Positions 6,696 to 11,891 of a DNA stretch of 11,891 nt are shown here, piece after piece. Origin of the DNA: JAFNGF01 sp964567045 (GTDB lineage: Bacteria; Planctomycetota; Phycisphaerae; Sedimentisphaerales; Anaerobacaceae); contig CAZMLE010000100.1 in NCBI GenBank assembly GCA_964567045.1, forward strand, positions 1 to 11,891, given 5' to 3'. The notes under the pieces are model-generated. The model was not told the origin of the DNA, searched no databases, and saw only the letters and a list, made by a program, of their open reading frames with translations. A program made the translations under genes and the position numbers. The stretch's first letter is position 1. Every line of letters starts with the position of its first letter.

Positions 6696-7649
6696 ATGTT
6701 GGCAGATTATATAGACACAGTAACAATCGGCGATTGCCTCAAGGTCATGTCCAACATCGAAGACAACAGCGTGGACGTATGCTTTGCGGACCCGCCTTTT
6801 AATCTTGAGAAAAAGTACGCGTCTTATAAAGACCAAAAACCAGGTGAGCAATATCTGGATTGGTGCAGAAGCTGGCTCCACGAGTTGGTACGAATAGCTA
6901 AACCCACCGGCTCGATATTTGTACATAACATCCCCAAATGGCTGACGTACTTCGCCGGCATTTTGAATGACATTGCCTATTTTCGGCACTGGATAGCCTG
7001 GGATGCAATGAGCAATCCCCTTGGCAAAACACTTTTACCTTCCCACTACGGCATATTGTTCTATACAAAGAAACCGAAGGGTTTTAAGTTCTATGAGATC
7101 CGCTCCCCCCATAGACGTTGCCGTGTCTGTGGCAGTTATGCAAAGGACTATGGAGGAAAAAAAGACCAGATGCACTCTTTTGGGGCATTAATTAGCGACG
7201 TTTGGACGGACATCCATCGAATAAGACACAGCGTCCGACGCGATGAGCACCCCTGCCAATTACCCATACCCCTCTTAGAACGCATTGTGTTAATGAGCAC
7301 AGACCCGGGTGACGTCGTACTGGACCCGTTCTTAGGGACAGGCACAACGGCAATCGCGGCAAAGACGTTGGGGCGCCATTTTGTGGGAATAGATATCGAT
7401 CCTGAATACGCCAAAATGGCTCAAGAAAAGATAGAGAACATCGATGTAACGATGTACAAAGGCTATTACGTTTCCCGCTTTTTGGGGAACATACAGAGCA
7501 TTCGTGATATCGACGCCGCCAAAATATTTCCGCTGCACCTTACATCGGTTGAGAAAAAGCACATGCGCCAGAACAATAGTTCTGATAAGGCTAAGGAAAG
7601 AGAGCCAGATTTGGCTCTTCAGACCAAATTGTGGAAAGAGAAAGACTGA
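6696..7649 (+). CDS. DNA methyltransferase, beta-class N6-adenine/N4-cytosine type (orphan)
   Basis: A SAM-dependent enzyme that methylates an exocyclic amino group in DNA. The start is set at the ATG at 6696: GAGGG at 6682-6686 is 9 bases away, whereas it abuts the ATG at 6687. 317 residues. Catalytic motif IV is ADPPFN (Asp32-Phe35) and SAM motif I is LDPFLGTGTTAIAA (from Leu209). Order IV then I is that of the beta class (MboII/RsrI-like). The middle holds CRVCG (Cys142, Cys145) within a likely target-recognition region, with DVWTDIHRIRH and HPCQLP before motif I. The tail after residue 250 is charged and unlike the core. No restriction endonuclease gene lies next to it, so it is an orphan or the partner of a distant enzyme. 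It sits between two copies of the hexokinase 3' end, so it entered as cargo. Confidence 0.9.
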   Translation: MLADYIDTVTIGDCLKVMSNIEDNSVDVCFADPPFNLEKKYASYKDQKPGEQYLDWCRSWLHELVRIAKPTGSIFVHNIPKWLTYFAGILNDIAYFRHWIAWDAMSNPLGKTLLPSHYGILFYTKKPKGFKFYEIRSPHRRCRVCGSYAKDYGGKKDQMHSFGALISDVWTDIHRIRHSVRRDEHPCQLPIPLLERIVLMSTDPGDVVLDPFLGTGTTAIAAKTLGRHFVGIDIDPEYAKMAQEKIENIDVTMYKGYYVSRFLGNIQSIRDIDAAKIFPLHLTSVEKKHMRQNNSSDKAKEREPDLALQTKLWKEKD

Positions 7650-7742
7650 TATCTATGCCAGCGGTTGCCCAGATGGCTGACGGCCGGCATAAATATACCA
7701 TGTTCGGAGTTGCCGCATCAGCCCATTTGCAAGAGTGTGGTT
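7650..7742. other. Right end of the methyltransferase module, non-coding
   Basis: 93 bases between the methyltransferase stop and the hexokinase remnant. I see no open frame of note, no promoter and no clear hairpin. It has no similarity to hexokinase, so the module boundary is at about 7742. Confidence 0.5.
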
Positions 7743-7769
7743 GCAGCAATCGCAGGCCTGACAAACTAA
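7743..7769 (+). pseudogene. Hexokinase 3'-end remnant
   Basis: Reads AAIAGLTN-stop, the same C-terminus as the intact hexokinase. The codons differ: GGC for GGG, AAC for AAT, TAA for TGA. Upstream of 7743 similarity to hexokinase ends at once. This is the native end of the host hexokinase gene, left in front of the PIG-L gene, and shows that hexokinase and PIG-L were once adjacent with a 12-base gap. The identical core is 7743-7756. Confidence 0.75.
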
Positions 7770-7781
7770 CGCACAAATCAA

Positions 7782-8633
7782 ATGCAAGAACAAGGATTTG
7801 AATTCGTACGTCTGGTAGGAAATGAAAGGCGCGTAGGCACAACGCTGGCCGGCGTGTCGCGACACTGGCAGGGCAAAAAGGAACGCTTTTTAGTGGTAAG
7901 TCCCCACGATGACGATGCAGTTCTGGGTGCGGGGCTGCTTATACAGTTAGCCAAGAGAGAAAATGTGCCCGTGCATGTGCTAATCGTTACCGACGGCAGC
8001 ATGGGCTATTGCAGCCTCGAAGAGAAAGATGCCATTATCCAGACCAGATGCGGTGAGAGTTTTTAATGCTACCAGAGCCTGGGCGTGCCGAAGGAGAACA
8101 TCGTTCGGCTTGACTTTCCTGACTGCCAATTAAATGATTATCGCGGCAGAAGGCCGGCCAAACCAGGTGACGCTCCGGCAATTTGCAGTTTTACGGGGCT
8201 GCAGAATAGTTTCACTTACCATCTTCGCAGCGTAAGGCCCACCCAGTGCTTTCTGCCCACCTGGAATGATTTGCACCCCGATCACCGTATCGTCTATGAG
8301 GAATTTCTTATTAGTTTATTCCACGCCGCCGGCAACATCTGGCCCGAGTTGGGCAAGCCCTTGGCCAGCGTACCATACGCCCACGCCTACGCGGTTTATT
8401 GCGATTTTGCTGCGCCGCCGACCCTGCGTATGCGTGCGCCGCAGTCGTATCTGGACAATAAGCTGGCGGCAATTGAATCTTTTCGTTCGCAACGGCAAAT
8501 ATCCGCCCTTATCGAGAACGTTCGCCATTACGGCCCGGAAGAATATATAAAAACTTTGGAGTTCAAACTCTATCATCCTGCTCTTTATCGCGATATGTTC
8601 GAGGAAAGGCGTGCGATCAGCGTGCTGCGATGA
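7782..8633 (+). pseudogene. PIG-L (LmbE-like) deacetylase interrupted by an in-frame TAA
   Basis: PIG-L proteins are zinc-dependent amidases that remove acetyl groups from N-acetylglucosaminyl conjugates. The frame has 283 sense positions. The metal motif appears as SPHDDDAVLGAG (His42, Asp44, Asp45), the usual acidic pair after His, and HPDHR at 165-169 gives the second histidine site. Codon 95 is TAA (8064-8066), exactly between GESF and CYQSLGVPKENIV, where the family simply continues (typical SFxCYxxLGV). Both parts are in one frame, so this is a nonsense change and not a frameshift. A GTG at 8085 could restart the second part but lacks a good ribosome binding site, and that part alone lacks the first metal motif. 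The neighbouring TRCGE, where TRREE is usual, hints at decay. A sequencing error, TAA recoding or a true pseudogene are the options. Confidence 0.75.
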
Positions 8634-8642
8634 AAGCCCGGA

Positions 8643-9626
8643 TCACTTCTGCCGGCTGCGGCCGGCAAGACCCAGGCTAAGCGTAGCCGTAACCGGGAAG
8701 TGGTCGGAGGGCCAACGGCCTCCGTACTGCGTGCGAAGTATCTCAGCCTGCAGGACTTCTAAATCGCCTGACGCAAATATGTAATCGATCTTTGGGCCGC
8801 TGCGCGTGCCCTGCAATTCATTGTATGTCCCAACCTCTTTGTCGTCCGGATGCAGCACGCGGAACGTATCGGCCATAAGAACCGGATTTGGAGCCGGGCC
8901 TGCATTGTCTTTGTCAAGAGCAGCCTTACCCTTTAGGTACAAGATGACGGGATTGTCTTCGCCGGCATTGAAATCGCCGGTCACGATGAAAGGATCAGGC
9001 CGTTTTCTGCCGGCGATACGCTTGGCCAAAAGCACCGCACTTTTTTCTCTGGAAGGCTGGGAAACATGGTCCAGGTGAAGGTTGAAGGCGTAAAAAGCCA
9101 GGCGTGATTTCTTTTCGATAAATCTTGCCCAGGTGCAGATTCGGGTGCAGGCGTTGCCCCAGGTGATTGAGCCAGGCGCCTCAGGTGTATCCGAGAGCCA
9201 GAAAGTGCCCGATTCATCCACATCGAAGCGGTCAAGGCAGTATAGAATTGCGCAGTACTCACCTTCGGTTTTGCCGTCATCACGGCCTACTCCGATCTGT
9301 CCGTATTGGCCAAGTCCTTGCCGGAGCTGATCGAGCTGAAAGCGCAGGGCTTCTTGCAATCCAACGATATCGGGCTGATTTTCGCGCAGGATGTTCACGA
9401 CCAGTTCGCGTCGGTTTTCCCAGCGGTTTTCGTTATCTTTGTGTGCGTTGCCGTGCAGAATATTGAAAGTCACGACCCGCAACTGCAAGGCGTTTTCTGC
9501 TGCCTGGCCTACACCGGCTGCCGCAACATTCTGGCAAGGGCATAAATCCAGAAACACCGCTAAGCCAAAAAGCACGCTCAGCAAAAAGACCACCTTGACC
9601 GCTGTGCAATTTCTTCTATAAGACAT
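8643..9626 (-). CDS. Secreted endonuclease/exonuclease/phosphatase (EEP) family hydrolase
   Basis: A 327-residue protein. The start is the ATG at 9626, with GGGGAG 7 bases upstream on the coding strand; an earlier in-frame start at 9695 lacks this and would lie inside the promoter. Residues 1-35 form a signal peptide (RRNCTAVK, then a hydrophobic run 12-28). The EEP domain (DNase I/synaptojanin-like, Mg-dependent phosphodiesterase fold) follows: VVTFNILHGN with Asn55, GLQEA with Glu92, NLHLDH at 182-187, VTGDFNA with Asp218 and Asn220, PKIDYIF with Asp281 and WPSDHFPV with Asp308-His309. All catalytic residues are present. The substrate is not clear; secreted relatives include phosphoesterases and nucleases. 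It converges on the PIG-L gene with a 9-base gap and is a separate transcription unit. Confidence 0.88.
   Translation of the reverse strand: MSYRRNCTAVKVVFLLSVLFGLAVFLDLCPCQNVAAAGVGQAAENALQLRVVTFNILHGNAHKDNENRWENRRELVVNILRENQPDIVGLQEALRFQLDQLRQGLGQYGQIGVGRDDGKTEGEYCAILYCLDRFDVDESGTFWLSDTPEAPGSITWGNACTRICTWARFIEKKSRLAFYAFNLHLDHVSQPSREKSAVLLAKRIAGRKRPDPFIVTGDFNAGEDNPVILYLKGKAALDKDNAGPAPNPVLMADTFRVLHPDDKEVGTYNELQGTRSGPKIDYIFASGDLEVLQAEILRTQYGGRWPSDHFPVTATLSLGLAGRSRQK
8650..8667. terminator. Inverted repeat between convergent genes, possible bidirectional terminator
   Basis: TGCCGGC-TGCG-GCCGGCA is a perfect 7-base stem with a 4-base loop, inside the last codons of the EEP gene and just past the PIG-L stop. 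GC-rich with no T run on either side, so intrinsic termination is uncertain. Confidence 0.35.
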
Positions 9627-9660
9627 AGTTTGCTCCCCAACACGAATCTGGTTTTGTATT

Positions 9661-9689
9661 CTTATACCTGTGTCACCCGCGCCGGTCAA
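9661..9689 (-). promoter_or_regulatory. Sigma70-type promoter of the EEP gene
   Basis: On the minus strand TTGACC (9689-9684) and TATAAG (9666-9661) are separated by 17 bases. Each box matches consensus at 5 of 6 positions. The predicted transcript starts near 9654, about 28 bases before the ATG, leaving room for the GGGGAG ribosome binding site. This is the best promoter in the window. Confidence 0.7.
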
Positions 9690-9908
9690 TAGCAAATCGA
9701 ATGCCCTTATGCTCTGTCGCTCTCATAGACGTATCCCCTTACGGTCAAGCTACTGTCCTCTGCCTTCTGCCTTCTGATTTCTGTTTTTTCCCTTGCCTTT
9801 CCCGACAATCCCGGCAATAATATATGAAACCGCGGACTTTTAACATTTGCTCTACACCCACATGCTGCAGCGCGGCGGTTGGTCTGTTCGTAGCCCGGCT
9901 GACATGCT
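9690..9908. other. Intergenic stretch between divergent genes
   Basis: Between the EEP promoter and the promoter of the next gene there is no open frame with a recognisable product or ribosome binding site. It contains the heptad array at 9752-9786 and otherwise plain sequence. I see no integrase gene or attI that I could defend. Confidence 0.5.
9752..9786. repeat. Heptad-periodic pyrimidine repeat, TCTGNNT units
   Basis: Five contiguous 7-base units, two of them exact TCTGCCT copies, in the intergenic region. The period is the same as in the arrays at 1149, 1745 and 11722. Confidence 0.65.
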
Positions 9909-9939
9909 TTGAGACGCGTCTTATATGGAACCATATAAT
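9909..9939 (+). promoter_or_regulatory. Candidate promoter with an overlapping palindromic operator
   Basis: TTGAGA (9909-9914) and TATAAT (9934-9939), spacing 19. The -10 is perfect and overlaps the perfect inverted repeat TTATATGG-AA-CCATATAA at 9921-9938. A dyad over the -10 is a usual place for a repressor site. It would drive the gene at 9965 and perhaps the whole cassette pair. Confidence 0.5.
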
Positions 9940-9964
9940 ACATAGTTGGGGATGGAAAACAATA

Positions 9965-10540
9965 ATGGCACTTTCTGAATTTCTGGCAGCTCTTCTTGGC
10001 GGCGCGTGTACGCTTATCGGCGTTGTCTTTGCCCACAAGTTGACTGAACGCAAAAGGCGCGACGAACACTCCCTGCTCATACAAGGTGTCCTACAGGGGC
10101 TACACGATGAAATAGAAACGCTTTGGGAGATATATACAGAGCGTGTCGGCAAGATAGTCGAAACCCTGCAAGATGGCCAAGGTTTCGAAGCTTATTGGGC
10201 TGTCACACAAGATTACTTTACAGTCTATACATCAAACGCCCATCTCATTGGCCAAATCACTGACGTTGATCTACGAAAACAGATTATCTCTACCTACGCG
10301 CTTGCTAAAAGTCTAGTTGATACTTTCAGAATGAATAATGAGTTGGTTAACCGACTTGAGCAAGCCGTACTCTTGGCTAATGAAACTCATAGTGAGAAAC
10401 ATAAGCAAGAGGTTATCATGAGGCAGCAACAAGTCGCACATTACGCTACTTCTTTAAAACAAATCCATGCAGACTTAAAGACTAGAACGTCTTCGTTGCT
10501 TCGAAGTTTGAGAAAGCATGGTGTATTGAATGAGGATTAG
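9965..10540 (+). CDS. Membrane-anchored protein of unknown function, integron-cassette-like
   Basis: A 191-residue protein. The ATG at 9965 is chosen because upstream in-frame sequence crosses the promoter and is not protein-like; the ribosome binding site is weak (GGGGA 12 bases off, GGAAA nearer). One transmembrane helix at residues 5-24 (FLAALLGGACTLIGVVFAHK) is followed by the positive KLTERKRR, which places the rest in the cytoplasm. The remainder is helical and rich in Gln, Glu, Leu and Lys, with likely coiled-coil stretches at 105-165. I do not recognise a family. Single-helix plus helical-domain proteins like this are common among anonymous integron cassettes. An attC-like site begins just after the stop. 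Confidence 0.7.
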   Translation: MALSEFLAALLGGACTLIGVVFAHKLTERKRRDEHSLLIQGVLQGLHDEIETLWEIYTERVGKIVETLQDGQGFEAYWAVTQDYFTVYTSNAHLIGQITDVDLRKQIISTYALAKSLVDTFRMNNELVNRLEQAVLLANETHSEKHKQEVIMRQQQVAHYATSLKQIHADLKTRTSSLLRSLRKHGVLNED

Positions 10541-10547
10541 TGGCATT

Positions 10548-10672
10548 TTCTAACATTGCGGCATAATAGGGACGGGCACGAATGCCGGTTGGTTAAGGCG
10601 TTTTGCGGCCCCGGCCCACCGCGCGGTTTCTGGTGGGTCGGTCTAATAGGCGCATGCACCAGGACGTTAGGC
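10548..10672 (+). repeat. attC-like recombination site 1 (125 bp)
   Basis: Outer boxes TTCTAAC (10548-10554) and GTTAGGC (10666-10672) are complementary over CTAAC/GTTAG and fit the integron RYYYAAC...GTTRRRY rule. Five-base spacers on both sides are followed by GG/CC-type inner boxes, which are weak. The centre contains a 10-base hairpin CCGGCCCACC / GGTGGGTCGG with one G:T pair. The length suits the long attC sites of chromosomal integrons. The next gene starts 11 bases after the site, as in cassettes. Confidence 0.55.
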
Positions 10673-10682
10673 GAAATAGAAG

Positions 10683-11627
10683 ATGAAAAGGCAACTGGAA
10701 AAAGCAATTCAAGCGAAGCGTGAGTCAAAGCATGTCGATTTCAAACAAACCTTTGACCCATCTTCCAAAGCCGATTGGTGCGAAATCCTGAAAGATATAG
10801 TAGCGATGGCAAACTCTGGAGGAGGGCTTATTCTTATCGGACTGAACAACAACGGCACGCCAGCTGATTCGCACATATCAGACCTTCTCAAAGTGGATCA
10901 AGCCGTAGTTGCAGATAAAATCTACTCATATACCGAAACACATTTCTCTGATGTCGAAATAATAGAACTTAAAAAGGGCGTTCACACAGTAGCAGCACTC
11001 GATATTGGCCCTGCAAAAGTCCCGATGGTGTTTACAAAGCCGGGAACGTATGCTGTTTCGGAAAAAGAGCAAAAAACAGCTTTCAGTAGAGGGACAATAT
11101 ACTTCAGGCATGGGGCTAAAAGCGAGCCCGGAAATACCGAGGACATAGCCCACGCAATTGAGCAGAGGTTAAGGGAAATCCGAAAAGAATGGGTCGATGG
11201 TGTGCGAAAGGTTGTCCAGTCGCCAGTTGGATCAAGCATCAATGTTCTTCCCCCCGAAGTGCGGGAATCAGATTCTCTTCAAGCAACACCAATACGAATA
11301 GTTGAAGATCCTACTGCTCCCGGATATCGTATCGTCGACCCCAACAAGACGCATCCCTATCGACAGATGAATGTTGTCACCGAACTTAACAAGAGGCTTA
11401 AAGGAGTGGCTCCCATAAACTCATATGATGTTTTTGCCGTGAGGCGGGTACACGGCACGGACAAGCAGGTCAAATTCTACTACAAACCAGCTTTCGGGTC
11501 CCCTCAGTACACCCCTGGATTTGTGAATTGGCTTGAGATGAACTACAACAAAGACCCTGATTTCTTCAAGAAAGCACGCGCATCAATGTCACAGCAACAG
11601 AAGAAGATCGTCCAACGACCAGGCTGA
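10683..11627 (+). CDS. AlbA_2 (Schlafen-type) domain protein, integron-cassette cargo
   Basis: A 314-residue protein. The N-terminal half is an AlbA_2/Schlafen-like domain: ESKHVDFKQTF (Glu14, Asp19, Lys21), then DIVAMANSGGGLILIGLNNNG at 38-58, the conserved GG-hydrophobic-GxxNxG core found in many nucleic-acid-binding, defence and regulatory proteins. The ARASMSQQQKK tail and the segment INSYDVFAVRRVHG...FYYKPAFGSPQYTPGFVNWL at about 244-288 form a C-terminal domain I do not recognise. A linker (about 165-225) joins the two. The ATG at 10683 follows GTTAGGC by 10 bases, and the stop lies within the next attC-like site, so gene and site together look like one mobile cassette. Regulatory or antiviral role is inference; the domain alone does not decide. 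Confidence 0.75.
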   Translation: MKRQLEKAIQAKRESKHVDFKQTFDPSSKADWCEILKDIVAMANSGGGLILIGLNNNGTPADSHISDLLKVDQAVVADKIYSYTETHFSDVEIIELKKGVHTVAALDIGPAKVPMVFTKPGTYAVSEKEQKTAFSRGTIYFRHGAKSEPGNTEDIAHAIEQRLREIRKEWVDGVRKVVQSPVGSSINVLPPEVRESDSLQATPIRIVEDPTAPGYRIVDPNKTHPYRQMNVVTELNKRLKGVAPINSYDVFAVRRVHGTDKQVKFYYKPAFGSPQYTPGFVNWLEMNYNKDPDFFKKARASMSQQQKKIVQRPG

Positions 11628-11668
11628 GCGTACGCGCTACTGCTCGGCGCTCAGTTTTCATGTTAGGT
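11610..11668 (+). repeat. attC site 2 (59 bp), closing the AlbA_2 cassette
   Basis: R'' GTCCAAC (11610-11616), 7-base spacer, L'' CTGAGCG (11624-11630), 17-base centre, L' CGCTCAG (11648-11654), 7-base spacer, R' GTTAGGT (11662-11668). L''/L' are perfectly complementary over 7 bases and both spacers are 7 bases, so the site folds as expected for integron attC. The R boxes pair only at AAC/GTT and one more position, which is tolerated. The stop codon of the gene lies inside L'', common for cassettes. Confidence 0.75.
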
Positions 11669-11891
11669 ACGGCACCGCGTGAGGAAATCTGGGGACAGGC
11701 TTTTTGTTTTTACCTCGTCAATCCTGCCTTCTGCCGTCCGTCTTCCATCGTCTGTCCTCCGTCTTCTGCCAGCAGTTCTCTGCCCGCCGTGTGAATCAGC
11801 GTAAATCCGTGTCTGATTCTCTTTTTGCCTCTGTGTTCTCTGTGCCCTCCTATGAACCGGAGCCGGTCAACAGATTTTTGGCATTAGCAAA
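11669..11891. other. Non-coding end region
   Basis: No open frame of note. Contains CTGGGGACAGG followed by a T-rich stretch, the heptad array at 11722-11770, and imperfect CTCTGTGTTCTCTGTG repeats near 11828-11850. TTGACC at about 11866-11871 on the minus strand has no -10 partner at the right distance. Confidence 0.5.
11722..11770. repeat. Heptad-periodic pyrimidine repeat, seven units
   Basis: Seven contiguous 7-base pyrimidine-rich units, consensus about YTCYGYC, with TTCTGCC twice. It follows the last cassette. The units share TTCTGCC with the array at 9752-9786, so related arrays flank the cassette pair. Confidence 0.65.

Noticed and set aside
9945..9951. GTTGGGG just before the 9965 gene as an attI or attC crossover site
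   Set aside because: The last base should be a pyrimidine and no paired R'' box is visible upstream, so the left border of the first cassette remains undefined.
9707..10152. Long minus-strand frames opposite the 9965 gene
   Set aside because: They cross the heptad array and the palindrome and lie antisense to a gene with a clear membrane-protein start; composition is that of shadow frames.
11860..11880. TTGACC near the window end as a minus-strand promoter
   Set aside because: No TATAAT-like box at 16-19 bases downstream on that strand.

Overview
The window looks like a chromosomal segment of an environmental, metagenome-type bacterium. Planctomycetota of the Phycisphaerae/Sedimentisphaerales kind is my best guess. 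The grounds are a DUF3160 protein, a eukaryote-type hexokinase in a bacterial operon, a PIG-L deacetylase with a long N-terminal lead, secreted endo/exonuclease/phosphatase proteins and heptad-periodic intergenic repeats. No rRNA, tRNA or other phylogenetic marker is present, so this is inference from gene content only.

Layout. (1) 1-1145: C-terminal half of a DUF3160 protein, probably cut by a one-base frameshift near base 40. (2) 1193-1804: small lipoprotein whose stop overlaps (ATGA) a 48-base galE 5' remnant at 1801. (3) 1848-4183: AT-rich insert holding a two-gene operon, a PD-(D/E)XK-like nuclease and a beta-CASP metallo-beta-lactamase-fold protein, followed by a new promoter and ribosome binding site. 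(4) 4184-6498: intact galE and hexokinase. (5) 6499-7742: second insert with an orphan beta-class DNA methyltransferase, ended by a second copy of the hexokinase 3' end. (6) 7782-8633: PIG-L deacetylase interrupted by an in-frame TAA. (7) 8643-9626, minus strand: secreted EEP-family hydrolase with a good sigma70-type promoter. (8) 9900-11668: integron-like cassette region without an integrase in view, holding a membrane-anchored unknown gene and an AlbA_2/Schlafen-domain gene, each followed by an attC-like site. (9) 11669-11891: non-coding, with a pyrimidine heptad array.

The ancestral operon was probably lipoprotein - galE - hexokinase - PIG-L, a sugar-nucleotide/cell-surface glycan set. It now carries two foreign modules. 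Each sits at the very edge of a core gene and brings its own synonymously diverged copy of that gene's end. The 5' end of galE is restored from the first module and the 3' end of hexokinase from the second, while the displaced host ends remain as remnants on the far side of each module. The repeats shared by remnant and intact gene are 26 and 14 identical bases. This is the signature of circle integration at a gene end, as for islands that restore their target gene, but neither module encodes a recombinase.

The cargo is defence-like: nuclease plus MBL, methyltransferase, and an AlbA_2 protein in an integron cassette. The segment is therefore a small hotspot of anonymous defence-type genes grafted into a housekeeping operon. 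The two-gene nuclease/MBL unit is the best candidate for an undescribed system.
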